Below, one piece after another: positions 25,796-34,670 of a stretch of DNA of 64,000 nt. The position numbers and the translations under genes are program-made. Location of the stretch: assembly GCF_024206495.1 (NCBI RefSeq), contig NZ_JAMBPQ010000003.1:1-64000 (forward strand), given 5' to 3'. The first letter of the stretch is position 1. Each line of letters begins with the position of its first letter. Under the pieces are notes generated by a model. That model did not search any database. It was not told where the DNA came from and saw only the letters and a program-made list of their open reading frames with translations. This DNA comes from Paraburkholderia sp. CNPSo 3272. Lineage in GTDB: Bacteria > Pseudomonadota > Gammaproteobacteria > Burkholderiales > Burkholderiaceae.

Positions 25796-27091
25796 GTGAA
25801 CGAATTTTCTGATCAGTTTGCCGCGCCGCGCACGCTTACCGAGCAGGCGCGCGCTGACGTCCACGAGGTGCTCGCGGGTCACAGCCGGGCGCCCCGGGCC
25901 ATGCTGGCGTTTGCCGGCCCCGCCATCGTCGCGTCGATCGCCTACATGGATCCCGGCAACTTCGCGACCAATATCCAGGCGGGCGCGAAGTACGGCTATT
26001 CGTTGCTGTGGGTTGTTGTACTCGCAAACGCTATCGCCATGCTGTTCCAGATGCTTTCCGCCAAACTCGGGCTGGTGACAGGCCGCAACCTGGCTGAACT
26101 GTGCCGGGAAACGTTGCCACGGCCGGTCGTCATCGCCATGTGGGCAATCAGCGAGATGGCGGCGATGGCGACCGATCTGGCCGAGTTCGTTGGTGGGGCG
26201 ATCGGACTGTCACTGCTGCTGCATCTGCCGTTGATGGTGGGGATGGTACTGACGGCACTGATCACCTATGGACTTCTGCAGCTGGACCGCGTCGGCTTCA
26301 GACCGCTGGAGCTGGTCATTGCGGCGCTGGTTGGCGTGATCGGCCTGTCGTACCTTGCCGAGCTGCTCATCACGCCTGTTGCGTGGCCGGCTGTGCTCAC
26401 GCACGCGTTCATCCCGCAGCGTATGGATAACGACGCCGTCGTACTGGCGGTGGGCATCGTCGGCGCCACGGTCATGCCACACGTTCTCTTCCTTCATTCG
26501 GGTCTCACCCAGAACCGGGTTCGGCCCCGCAATGAGCATGAGCGTACGAAGATGATCGCTTTCTCCAACAGTGAGGTCGTTATCGCGCTGGGCATCGCGG
26601 GCCTCATCAACATGGCAATGGTCATCATGGCTTCGGGTGCGTTCCATGCCGGCCATCCGGACATCGCGCAGATCGAGACGGCCTATCAGACGCTGTCGCC
26701 CCTCCTCGGCGGTGCTGCCGCGCTGTTTTTCCTGGCCGCACTCATCGCATCCGGAATGTCCAGCTCGGTAGTGGGGACCGTCGCCGGCCAGATGATCATG
26801 CAGGGTTTTGTGGGGTTCGGTATCCCCGTCTGGGTGCGTCGCCTCGTGACGATGGTCCCCGCGTTCATCGTGATCGGACTGGGCGCGAATCCGACGAACG
26901 CTCTGGTCATGAGTCAGGTCGTGCTCAGCATTGCGCTGCCGGTGCCGATGGCGATGCTCATCTGGCTGACATCAAGCGGGCGCCTCATGGGGCGCCACCG
27001 TAATCGCCGGATCACGCTGATTATCGCGTCGCTCGGCGCAGCGGTGGTCGTGCTGCTCAATCTCGTGCTGATCTGGCAGGCAGTTGCGTAG
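25796..27091 (+). CDS. Nramp-family divalent metal cation transporter (MntH-like)
   Basis: A 431-residue inner-membrane protein with about eleven helices. The metal-binding signatures are intact: DPGN in helix 1 (about residues 52-55) and MPH in helix 6 (VMPHVLFLHS). It imports Mn2+, Fe2+ or related ions with protons. The start is a GTG at 25796 with AAGGAG upstream. It lies between a ferritin-like exported protein and an ECF sigma factor, which suggests metal-linked envelope stress. No Mn riboswitch was recognised in the 110-base leader. Confidence 0.93.
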   Translation: MNEFSDQFAAPRTLTEQARADVHEVLAGHSRAPRAMLAFAGPAIVASIAYMDPGNFATNIQAGAKYGYSLLWVVVLANAIAMLFQMLSAKLGLVTGRNLAELCRETLPRPVVIAMWAISEMAAMATDLAEFVGGAIGLSLLLHLPLMVGMVLTALITYGLLQLDRVGFRPLELVIAALVGVIGLSYLAELLITPVAWPAVLTHAFIPQRMDNDAVVLAVGIVGATVMPHVLFLHSGLTQNRVRPRNEHERTKMIAFSNSEVVIALGIAGLINMAMVIMASGAFHAGHPDIAQIETAYQTLSPLLGGAAALFFLAALIASGMSSSVVGTVAGQMIMQGFVGFGIPVWVRRLVTMVPAFIVIGLGANPTNALVMSQVVLSIALPVPMAMLIWLTSSGRLMGRHRNRRITLIIASLGAAVVVLLNLVLIWQAVA

Positions 27092-27231
27092 TCAACCAGC
27101 GCGAAAGGCACTCCACGGAGGCATTCACGATGCAATGGCACTACCTGCATGGCACACGACGGATGGACGGGCGTCACGCTGGTAGACTACTCACGTCGCA
27201 TGTTCCAGCATTCCCCCACCCGGAAAACAGC

Positions 27232-27834
27232 ATGCACTCACCAAAAGCGAATCCCTCGGGCGACAGGCTCAATGCGCCGCCCGAGCCTGGCGCCCGTTAC
27301 CGCGACGAACTGAACCACGTTCTGCTGGCTGTCGCGCGGGGCGACCGGACCTCGTTCGCGACGCTCTACCGGCAAACGTCGGCGAAGCTTTTCGGAATCT
27401 GCCTGAAGATGCTGCGTGATCGGGGCGAGGCCGAAGAGGTGCTTCAGGATGTGTATATCACGGTGTGGCAGCGAGCCGCCACGTTTGATCCAGGCCTCTC
27501 CAGCGCAATCACGTGGCTCGCGGCCATCGCGCGCAACCGGGCCATCGATCGCCTCAGGCGTCAACGGCCCGAACATCTGGACGAGCTAGCCGGGGAAGCC
27601 ATTGCGGATGAGGCGCCGACGCCAGCTACGCTGGCCGAACGCAGCCAGGAGCGTCAGCGGCTGGAGCGGTGCCTGCAAGCGCTTCCCGAGCGGCACGGCG
27701 AGTTCGTAAGGGAAGCATTTTATAGGGGCACCACCTACGTCGAACTGGCGACACGGTTAAGCGTGCCGCTCGGCACCATGAAAAGCTGGATCCGGCGTAG
27801 CCTGATGCAGCTGAAAACCTGTCTCGAACGATGA
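27232..27834 (+). CDS. ECF-type RNA polymerase sigma factor, SigK-like
   Basis: A 200-residue sigma factor with region 2 (ATLYRQTSAKLFGICLKMLRD...EEVLQDVYITVWQ, ITWLAAIARNRAIDRLRR) and region 4 (LPERHGEFVREAFYRG...LSVPLGTMKSWIRRSL). The stop overlaps the start of an anti-sigma gene by ATGA. The pair, with a fasciclin gene following, resembles the mycobacterial SigK-RskA-MPT70/83 arrangement. A start at 27130 has a better ribosome site (GGAGG) but adds 34 unlike residues; I prefer the ATG at 27232 on domain length. Confidence 0.9.
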   Translation: MHSPKANPSGDRLNAPPEPGARYRDELNHVLLAVARGDRTSFATLYRQTSAKLFGICLKMLRDRGEAEEVLQDVYITVWQRAATFDPGLSSAITWLAAIARNRAIDRLRRQRPEHLDELAGEAIADEAPTPATLAERSQERQRLERCLQALPERHGEFVREAFYRGTTYVELATRLSVPLGTMKSWIRRSLMQLKTCLER

Positions 27835-28562
27835 ACACGTCCGCGCTCCCCCCTGACGATGAGCTTCGCTGCGCGGAATACGCGCTGGGCGTGCTCGATG
27901 CCGATGAATTGCGAGAGTTCGAACGGGCCATGCGGCACGATCCACGCATCGCCCAAGCGGTCGCAGACTGGCAGGAACGTCTGATCCCCCTGAGCGAAGA
28001 CATTCACGACGTACCGCCGCCACCCCATGTCTGGACTCACATCCAGCGCGAGTTGGGGCTGGCTGCCCAAGGCGGCCTCAGGAGTCGCGGCAGACTGTGG
28101 GATAGTGTGCGGCTGTGGCGCTGGATTGGCGTGACGTCAACCGCGGTCGCTGCGGCGCTCGCGGCCGTCTCGCTGATATTGGTCCAGCCGGGCGGTGTGA
28201 GCACACCATCGGGCCGTGGCTATATGGTTGCGAGTCTTGCACGGCAGGGCCCTGGCGGTGGTGCTGCCTGGACCGCGACGGTCGACGTGCAACATGCGAG
28301 TATGGTCATTGTCCCGACAGCCAGCGTTCCCGTCGCCCCCGGCCACTCCACGGAACTGTGGGTGATTCCTGCGGGAATGAAGCCCGTCTCGCTCGGCCTG
28401 ATTGCAGTGGACCGGGCGACCGTGGTGAAACTGCCTCGTGATCACCTTGCCGAGTTGGCCCGGCAGGCGACCCTGGCCGTCTCAGTGGAGCCTTACGGCG
28501 GGTCGCCGACCGGGCAGCCGACGGGACCGGTGCTTGCAGCAGGACCGGTTGGTCCGGCGTAA
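27831..28562 (+). CDS. RskA-like anti-sigma factor
   Basis: A 243-residue membrane protein. The cytosolic N-terminus (1-90) has the anti-sigma pattern RCAEYALGVLDADELREFERAM, lacking the HxxxCxxC zinc motif. One membrane helix lies at about 100-122, and the periplasmic RskA domain follows, ending in a Gly/Pro-rich tail. It should hold the upstream sigma factor inactive until cleaved by site-1 and site-2 proteases. The gene overlaps the sigma gene by four bases. Confidence 0.9.
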   Translation: MNTSALPPDDELRCAEYALGVLDADELREFERAMRHDPRIAQAVADWQERLIPLSEDIHDVPPPPHVWTHIQRELGLAAQGGLRSRGRLWDSVRLWRWIGVTSTAVAAALAAVSLILVQPGGVSTPSGRGYMVASLARQGPGGGAAWTATVDVQHASMVIVPTASVPVAPGHSTELWVIPAGMKPVSLGLIAVDRATVVKLPRDHLAELARQATLAVSVEPYGGSPTGQPTGPVLAAGPVGPA

Positions 28563-28611
28563 GCGACAAAGGAGACCGGAAACTAACAATTCGTTGTACC
28601 AAGAAATCGGT

Positions 28612-28641
28612 GCATCTTTTTCCGCGTTCAACCCGTATCTA
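28612..28641 (+). promoter_or_regulatory. Possible ECF sigma promoter of the fasciclin gene
   Basis: TGCATC at 28612-28617, 17 bases, then CGTATCT at 28635-28641, about 48 bases before the ATG. The layout matches the candidate before the ferritin-like gene. Confidence 0.4.
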
Positions 28642-28689
28642 CGATTGCTTCCAGTCCGGAGGCTTCACACACATGCGGGGGAACCCAGA

Positions 28690-29271
28690 ATGCGGATCTG
28701 CAGATTTAAGACGATAGGTGCGGCGTTTGGCCTGGTGCTGACGCTGGCAACGGTGACTCCTGTTGCGGTGGCCGGATCGATGTCAACGGAAGGCAGCGTG
28801 GAGGTCGGTGGCGCTGCGATGTATCCGTCGAAGAACATCATCCAGAACGCGGTCAACTCGAAGGACCATACGACGCTCGTTGCTGCGGTAAAGGCAGCGG
28901 GCCTCGTGAATACACTGTCGGGTGCCGGGCCGTTTACCGTGTTCGCGCCAACCAATGAAGCGTTCGCCGCGCTGCCAACGGGGACCGTCGATACACTGCT
29001 GAGGCCGGAGAACAAGGCCACGCTGGTCAAGGTGCTGACCTACCATGTCGTGCCCGGCAGGCTTACCGCGCACGATCTCGCAATGGCGGTCGACAACGGC
29101 GGTGGCAAGGCACGCCTGACGACGGTCGAGGGTGACTCCCTCGTTGTCACCCGGGACGGCGAAGGCTGGGCGGTCACCGACGACAGGGGAGCCGTTGCGC
29201 ACGTCACAATCGGCGATGTCATGCAGTCCAATGGCGTGATTCATGTCGTCGACAAGGTTTTGATGCCGTAA
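28690..29271 (+). CDS. Exported fasciclin (FAS1) domain protein
   Basis: A 193-residue secreted protein: signal peptide (core about 10-26, cleavage near AVAGS) and one FAS1 domain with the H1 motif FTVFAPTNEAFAALP and the H2-like end NGVIHVVDKVLMP. FAS1 proteins act in adhesion or cell-envelope contacts. It follows the sigma/anti-sigma pair after 127 bases and has its own candidate ECF promoter, so it is the likely target, as MPT70/83 are for mycobacterial SigK. No strong ribosome site precedes the ATG. Confidence 0.9.
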   Translation: MRICRFKTIGAAFGLVLTLATVTPVAVAGSMSTEGSVEVGGAAMYPSKNIIQNAVNSKDHTTLVAAVKAAGLVNTLSGAGPFTVFAPTNEAFAALPTGTVDTLLRPENKATLVKVLTYHVVPGRLTAHDLAMAVDNGGGKARLTTVEGDSLVVTRDGEGWAVTDDRGAVAHVTIGDVMQSNGVIHVVDKVLMP

Positions 29272-29433
29272 CCTGCTTCGGTTTCGCCTCGGACGAAGGG
29301 GACTTTGTCTAGCCAGCCTTCGTTCGGGGGGCCATCGTTTAAAAAGCGGCGATCGCATCTTTATGCACCGGCAGCGTTGCGCGTTCTTAACGCGCTGCAG
29401 AACATTCTTTATGGGGCGTGGTAGGCCTCCTCC

Positions 29434-31107
29434 TCAGTCGAGAATGAAATCGGCGCACCGGTCGCCGAGCATCATGGCCGGGGCGTTGGTGTTGCCCGCG
29501 TTGATGTTCGGCACGGCCGACATGTCGCTCACCCGCAGGCCTTCCACGCCGCGCACGCGCATTCTTGCATCGAGCACCGCCATCGAGTCCGTATCGCTAC
29601 CCATCTTGCAGGTGCCGGCCGGGTGATAGTTGGTTTTGACGAATCGTTTGCAGTGGCGGCGCAGGTTTTCGTCGTCGTCGTGCGCGGGCAGTGCGATCCT
29701 CGTCAGATGGCGTGCGAGCGGAGCGGATCTGAACGCCTCCAGGAAAAATCGCTGGCCCGCAATCATTTGCCGCATGTCTTCCTCTTCTTTCAACAGATGA
29801 GGCGAAACGATCGGCATGGCTGCCGGATCGGGCGATCGGAGCTTAACGAAACCGCGCGACTTCGGCTTCACGACCACAGTGGTGATCGTGAAGCCGTAGG
29901 TATCTTCGAGTGCATCGTGTGCCTCCCGGTCGAGATAGACGATGGGAACCGGGAAGGCCTGGATGGTGGGCTCGCCGGCTCGTTCGAGCGGGTTGACCAG
30001 GGCTCCGGCCTCGAGACCGGCCGTCAGTATGGGCCCGCTGCCGAAGAGCTTGAATTGAAGGCCGTTCTTGATCATGCGCCAGCCAGTGCCCTGCTTGAAG
30101 TAGCCGTGCTTCCCGTTGGCGATTGCCGTGATGGGAACCTCCGGGTGGTCGATCAGATTCGCGCCGACGCCGGGCAGGTCCGCCACGCATGGAATGCCGT
30201 GATCCGCCAGGTGCGCGGCCGGTCCGATTCCGGAAAGCATGAGCAGCTTCGGCGTAACCAGCGCGCCGGCGCTGATGATGACCTCGCTCCTCGCATAGGC
30301 CACCTTCTCCTCGCCATTCTGGCGGTACGCCACGCCGACCGCGGCGCGGTTCTCGACGACGACGCGCAGGACCTCCGCTTTCAGCTTTACGGTCAGGCGC
30401 GCATCGTTCCTGAGCGGTTCGATATACGCATAGGCGGCGCTGCTTCTGCGGCCGTTGCGGTTGGTGAACTGATAGAAGCCGACACCTCGCTGTGTCGGAC
30501 CGTTGAAGTCCGCATTGAACGGTTCTCCCATGCCCTGCACCGCCTGGATGAACCAGCGCGAAAAATCCGTCACGTGTCCAGGGTCGGAAACCAGAAGCGG
30601 ACCGTCGATACCGTGTCTTTCGTTGTTGAAGCGATTGTTGCCTTCGATTGAACGGAAGTGCTTGAGCACGGCATTCCAGCCCCAATCCGCGCTCTCGGCG
30701 TTACCGCTCAACAAGCTGTCCCACTCGTCATAATCGGAGGGGCGGCCCCGCATGTACACCTGGGCGTTCACCGAGGACCCTCCGCCCAGAACGTGCCCCT
30801 GCGGGATCTCGTGGGCGCGGCCGTCCAGGTGTTCCTGCGGAATCGTTTTGTGATAACGCATGTACTTGCTGCCATGAATCAGCTTGAAGATGCCCGGCGG
30901 CATGTCCAGCAGTGGGTGATGGTGACTATGCCCAGCCTCCAGCAGAAGGACGCGACAGCCGCCGCGATTCACGAGCTGAGCAGCCGCTACGCAGCCCGAT
31001 GCTCCGCCGCCCACCACAATGTAGTCAAACTCTTCCCGAGCCAATTCCAGTCTCCCATACTGCAAGTTTTGAATCCTTCGAAAGCGAACCGAAGGTCGCT
31101 GCAACAT
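29434..31107 (-). CDS. GMC-family oxidoreductase (choline dehydrogenase-like)
   Basis: A 557-residue FAD enzyme. The dinucleotide motif VVGGGASG sits near residue 32, GMC signature 1 around VLGGGSSVNAQVYMRG, signature 2 around GALVTPKLLMLSGIGP, and the catalytic His in NYHPAGTCKMG. It oxidises a primary or sugar alcohol; the acceptor is unknown. A TTG at 31044 with GGGAG upstream is an alternative start that removes 21 unconserved residues. It lies downstream of the YtfQRT-YjfF-like importer on the same strand, 36 bases from the permease stop, and so may act on the imported sugar. Confidence 0.9.
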   Translation of the reverse strand: MLQRPSVRFRRIQNLQYGRLELAREEFDYIVVGGGASGCVAAAQLVNRGGCRVLLLEAGHSHHHPLLDMPPGIFKLIHGSKYMRYHKTIPQEHLDGRAHEIPQGHVLGGGSSVNAQVYMRGRPSDYDEWDSLLSGNAESADWGWNAVLKHFRSIEGNNRFNNERHGIDGPLLVSDPGHVTDFSRWFIQAVQGMGEPFNADFNGPTQRGVGFYQFTNRNGRRSSAAYAYIEPLRNDARLTVKLKAEVLRVVVENRAAVGVAYRQNGEEKVAYARSEVIISAGALVTPKLLMLSGIGPAAHLADHGIPCVADLPGVGANLIDHPEVPITAIANGKHGYFKQGTGWRMIKNGLQFKLFGSGPILTAGLEAGALVNPLERAGEPTIQAFPVPIVYLDREAHDALEDTYGFTITTVVVKPKSRGFVKLRSPDPAAMPIVSPHLLKEEEDMRQMIAGQRFFLEAFRSAPLARHLTRIALPAHDDDENLRRHCKRFVKTNYHPAGTCKMGSDTDSMAVLDARMRVRGVEGLRVSDMSAVPNINAGNTNAPAMMLGDRCADFILD

Positions 31108-31143
31108 CGCGGAAACGTCCTGCCGGGCGTCGCGGGCAACGGC

Positions 31144-32103
31144 TTATCGGGGGCGGCCCGCAAGTCGCGCCTGGATCAGGATGACGACCAGAAGGAACGC
31201 TCCGCGGATAACGTTTTGCCAATAAGCCGAGATGGAGAAGACCCCCATGCCGTTTTCGAAATTCAGGACGTTGAACAGAACGCCAAGCAACAGCACGCCG
31301 GCCAGCGTCGAAAGGATGGAGCCCGATCCGCCGGTGAGCAGTGTCCCGCCCACGACAACCGCGGCGATCGCGAACAGCTCCCACCCAACGCCCTCCGTTG
31401 GCTGACCGGAGCCGAACTGCGCGGCAAGTATGAGGCCGGCAAGGCCCGCGAGCGTCCCGCTTGCGAGGTAGGCGAAGAACTTCGTGAGGCCGGGCCGCAA
31501 CCCCATCAGCCGGGCCGCTTCCTCGCCGCCGCCCACGGCCAGCACCGATCGTCCGAACGCCGTGTAGTTGAGCACAATGACGCCCGCCAGGAAGGCGCCC
31601 CCGGCAATCAGCGCAGGCATCGGCAGGCCCAGGCAGTTGCCCTGCCCGATGAACGTGAAGCCGCTGTCGTAGTCGACTGAAACGGTATTACCGCGCGAAA
31701 GCAGCAGCGCCAGGCCGCTTGCCGCAAGCATGGAACAGAGCGTCGCAATGAACGGCAGGAGCCTCGCGTGCGTAACCAGCAGGCCGTTGGCCAATCCCGC
31801 GACGACACCGGTTCCGACGCCCGCCGCCACCCCCGCTGCCAGTCCGTGAGGACTGACGAGCGCGGAGGTGACGCTCGACAGCGCCGCAACCGTGCCAACG
31901 GAAAGATCAATGCCGCCCGTCATGATGACGAGGCACATGCCGAGCGACACGAGCGCAAACATCGAGTTGTAGCGCAGCAGGCTCATGAGGTTGAAAATCG
32001 AAAGGAATCGCTCGTATCGCATCGCGCCGAACAAAACCAGTGCGAACAGGACAGGGATGACGCCATAGGTGCTCGCGGTACGAACGAAGACAGCGCGATT
32101 CAT
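31144..32103 (-). CDS. Sugar ABC transporter permease, YjfF/RbsC-like
   Basis: A 319-residue inner-membrane protein with about ten helices and the family core CLVIMTGGIDLSVGTVAALSS. The ending with VVVGGTLLTGGSGS resembles YjfF, the second permease of the E. coli galactofuranose importer. Its ATG overlaps the stop of the other permease (ATGA). It forms a heterodimeric channel with it. Confidence 0.92.
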   Translation of the reverse strand: MNRAVFVRTASTYGVIPVLFALVLFGAMRYERFLSIFNLMSLLRYNSMFALVSLGMCLVIMTGGIDLSVGTVAALSSVTSALVSPHGLAAGVAAGVGTGVVAGLANGLLVTHARLLPFIATLCSMLAASGLALLLSRGNTVSVDYDSGFTFIGQGNCLGLPMPALIAGGAFLAGVIVLNYTAFGRSVLAVGGGEEAARLMGLRPGLTKFFAYLASGTLAGLAGLILAAQFGSGQPTEGVGWELFAIAAVVVGGTLLTGGSGSILSTLAGVLLLGVLFNVLNFENGMGVFSISAYWQNVIRGAFLLVVILIQARLAGRPR

Positions 32104-33107
32104 GATTGACTCCCTTGCTGCTGCAGCCACACGGCAAATGCAATGATCGCAGCCTTCACGACGAGCGCCGCCGCATCCGGCACCCCATTGGCCAGCAGCG
32201 TGTAGCGCACCAGTTGAATGGTCAGCGCGCCAAACAGCGTGCCTGCGATCGTGGCCTTGCCGCCGCTCAACGACGTGCCGCCAACGGCCACCGCGGCAAT
32301 CGCGTCCAGTTCCATGCCGTTGCCCACCTGGTTGGCGTCGCTCGACGAGTTGATGGCGACCACCACCAGCCCGGCGAGCCCTGCGCACAGCCCGGATATC
32401 GCGTAGACGAGCAGCTTGATGCGCGTGACCGGCAAGCCGGCCAGCGTTGCCGATCGCTCGTTGCCGCCCGCCGCCAGGACGTAACGGCCGAAGACCGTCT
32501 TTCGAAGCGACCATGCCGTGACGAGGACGATGACGGCCATGAGCAGCACCTGGGCCGGGATGCCGAAAGCCCTGCCTCTTCCTATCCAGTCGAACGCCGG
32601 TACGCTGAAGGTCTGGACGCTCCCGTTGGTCAGTACCTGCGCGAGGCCGCGCCCGGCGATGAAGAGGATCAAGGTCGCAATGATCGGCTGAACGCGCAGC
32701 CGCGCCACGAGCACGCCGTTGAAGAGCCCGAGCAGCCCCCCCGCGGCGAGCGCGGCCACGACGGCGACAGCCACCGCCAAATGCACATTGCCGCCGAAGG
32801 CGTTGCCCGTGAACACGAGAGGGGCAATGGCGCCCGCAATCGCCATCAGCGAGCCGACGCTCAAATCGATCCCCCCGGTCGCGATGACGAGCGTCATGCC
32901 GACGGCAACGATGACGATTCCCGCGACTTGCGTGAGGTTTATGTTCAGCGTCTCGATCGTCGTGAAATTCGGCGTATGAACGAGATTGAAAGCGATCAGG
33001 CACGTGAGGGCAATCAACGTTGCGTACCGCGAAAGAAACGCGGCCCTGTCGAAGTTGCGCAAGCGCGCGGCGGCGCGCTGGCCCTGTGAACTCGCGTGGT
33101 TCATCAT
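32100..33107 (-). CDS. Sugar ABC transporter permease, YtfT/RbsC-like
   Basis: A 335-residue permease with the core MTLVIATGGIDLSVGSLMAIAGA, resembling YtfT. The start at 33107 follows GGGAGG; the ATG overlaps the stop of the ATPase gene by four bases. The frame open further upstream is inside the ATPase gene and is not used. Confidence 0.92.
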   Translation of the reverse strand: MMNHASSQGQRAAARLRNFDRAAFLSRYATLIALTCLIAFNLVHTPNFTTIETLNINLTQVAGIVIVAVGMTLVIATGGIDLSVGSLMAIAGAIAPLVFTGNAFGGNVHLAVAVAVVAALAAGGLLGLFNGVLVARLRVQPIIATLILFIAGRGLAQVLTNGSVQTFSVPAFDWIGRGRAFGIPAQVLLMAVIVLVTAWSLRKTVFGRYVLAAGGNERSATLAGLPVTRIKLLVYAISGLCAGLAGLVVVAINSSSDANQVGNGMELDAIAAVAVGGTSLSGGKATIAGTLFGALTIQLVRYTLLANGVPDAAALVVKAAIIAFAVWLQQQGSQS

Positions 33108-34648
33108 GCCCGTGCCTCCCCGGCCTCGTGCCCGTGCGCCATCGCTGCCATGACCTGCTCCTCGGTCGCGCATGCGCCGGCGAGTTCCGCCACGGTCCTC
33201 CCATCCCGTAGGACAACGATGCGATCGGCGCCTTCCGTCACTTCCTCGAGTTCGGAGGAAATCATGATGACCGCGAGACCGTCCGCGGCAAGAGAGCGGA
33301 TAACGCGCTGGATCTCCGCCTTCGCGCCCACGTCAATGCCGCGCGTGGGTTCGTCGAGAATCAGCAGAACCGGGCCTGTCGCCAGCCAGCGGGCCAGCAG
33401 CACTTTTTGCTGGTTGCCGCCCGAAAGCTCGCTGATCCGTTGCTTCGGGTCCGAGCACTTGATTTTGAGCGCATCGATGTACCGGTTCACGATCTCGCGT
33501 TCGCGCTTTTCATCGATGACGCCACGGCGACTGATGCGCGGAAGCAGCGCCAGCGTCAGATTCTCCGCCACACTCATTTCCGGTACGATCCCCTCCGTTT
33601 TCCGGTCCTCGCTACAAAAGCCAAGCCCGGCGGCGATTCCGTCGGCGGCGCTCCCCGGCCGGTAACGGCGGCCGTTAATCTGCATCTGGCCGGCCTCGAG
33701 ACGGTCGACGCCAAAGATCGCGCGAGCCGTTTCGGTGCGGCCGGAACCGAGCAGGCCTGTGAGGCCGACGATTTCTCCCTTGCGAACCTCGATGTCGACA
33801 TCGCGCACCCCGCGGGGCGCCGCCAGTCCGCGGGCTTCGAGCACACGATCGCCGATGCACGAATCGCTGCGGCTGAACGCCGTGGCGTGGCCGTCCGTCT
33901 TGCTGACATCGCGGCCTATCATCGTCGACACCAGCTCCATCCGGCTGATTTCACCGATTGGACAGGTCCTCACGGTGCGCCCGTCGCGCATGACCGTGAT
34001 CCGGTCGCCAATCGCGTAAAGCTCGTCCAGCTTGTGGCTCACGTAGATGACCGATATGCCGTCGGCCTTTAACTGGCCGATGACCTTGTGCAGCATTTCG
34101 ACCTCGCGCTCGTCGAGCGACGAGCTCGGCTCGTCCATGATGACGAGCCGAGCGGAGAATCCCGTTGCGCGTGCAATGGCAACCATCTGCTGCGTAGCGG
34201 TGTTGAATTCTCCAAGCGGCCTGCGCACGTCGATATCGATATCGAAGCGGGCGAGCAGGCGTCTTGCGTCCTCCTGCATGGCGGCCCAGTCGAGCAGGCC
34301 GAAGCGCCGGAAGTTCCGGCCAAGGCAAATGTTCTCGGTGACCGACCGCAGCGGGATGAGATTGATTTCCTGGTAAATCGTGCTGATGCCGAGATGCTGA
34401 GCGTCGTTGGGGGAGCTCGCCTGAAACGGTTTTCCCTCGAAAGTGAATTCACCGCCGCCCTTGCGAAAATAGCCTGTGAGCACTTTTATCAGCGTCGATT
34501 TTCCCGCACCGTTCTGGCCGATGAGCGCGTGCACCTCGCCTCGACCGATCGAGAACGTTGCGTCGACCAGGGCGTGGGTCTTGCCGAAGCGCTTCGCAAT
34601 GTGCCGGATGTCGAGTAACGGCTCCGTTGAGATCGACGTGGGCTGCAT
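33104..34648 (-). CDS. Sugar ABC transporter ATPase with two nucleotide-binding domains, YtfR/RbsA-like
   Basis: A 514-residue protein with two ABC domains. The first has a normal Walker A (GQNGAGKST, about 42-50) and Walker B (LVIMDEPSSSLD); its signature is degenerate (NTATQQMVAIAR). The second has an atypical P-loop (GLLGSGRTE), an intact signature LSGGNQQK and DEPTRGIDVGAK. This asymmetry is normal for RbsA/AraG/YtfR. GGGAG precedes the ATG. It is coupled to both permeases by ATGA overlaps. Confidence 0.94.
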   Translation of the reverse strand: MQPTSISTEPLLDIRHIAKRFGKTHALVDATFSIGRGEVHALIGQNGAGKSTLIKVLTGYFRKGGGEFTFEGKPFQASSPNDAQHLGISTIYQEINLIPLRSVTENICLGRNFRRFGLLDWAAMQEDARRLLARFDIDIDVRRPLGEFNTATQQMVAIARATGFSARLVIMDEPSSSLDEREVEMLHKVIGQLKADGISVIYVSHKLDELYAIGDRITVMRDGRTVRTCPIGEISRMELVSTMIGRDVSKTDGHATAFSRSDSCIGDRVLEARGLAAPRGVRDVDIEVRKGEIVGLTGLLGSGRTETARAIFGVDRLEAGQMQINGRRYRPGSAADGIAAGLGFCSEDRKTEGIVPEMSVAENLTLALLPRISRRGVIDEKREREIVNRYIDALKIKCSDPKQRISELSGGNQQKVLLARWLATGPVLLILDEPTRGIDVGAKAEIQRVIRSLAADGLAVIMISSELEEVTEGADRIVVLRDGRTVAELAGACATEEQVMAAMAHGHEAGEARA

Positions 34649-34670
34649 CGTTGTCTCCCTGTTCCATGCT

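Noticed and set aside
27130..27231. An upstream start for the ECF sigma factor with a good GGAGG site
   Set aside because: It adds 34 residues unlike any sigma factor N-terminus. Kept as an alternative start only; a mapped N-terminus would settle it.
31144..33216. An apparent 690-residue fusion of the two ABC permeases
   Set aside because: The upstream part is a different frame of the YtfT-like gene; the true permease starts at 32103 with an ATGA overlap.
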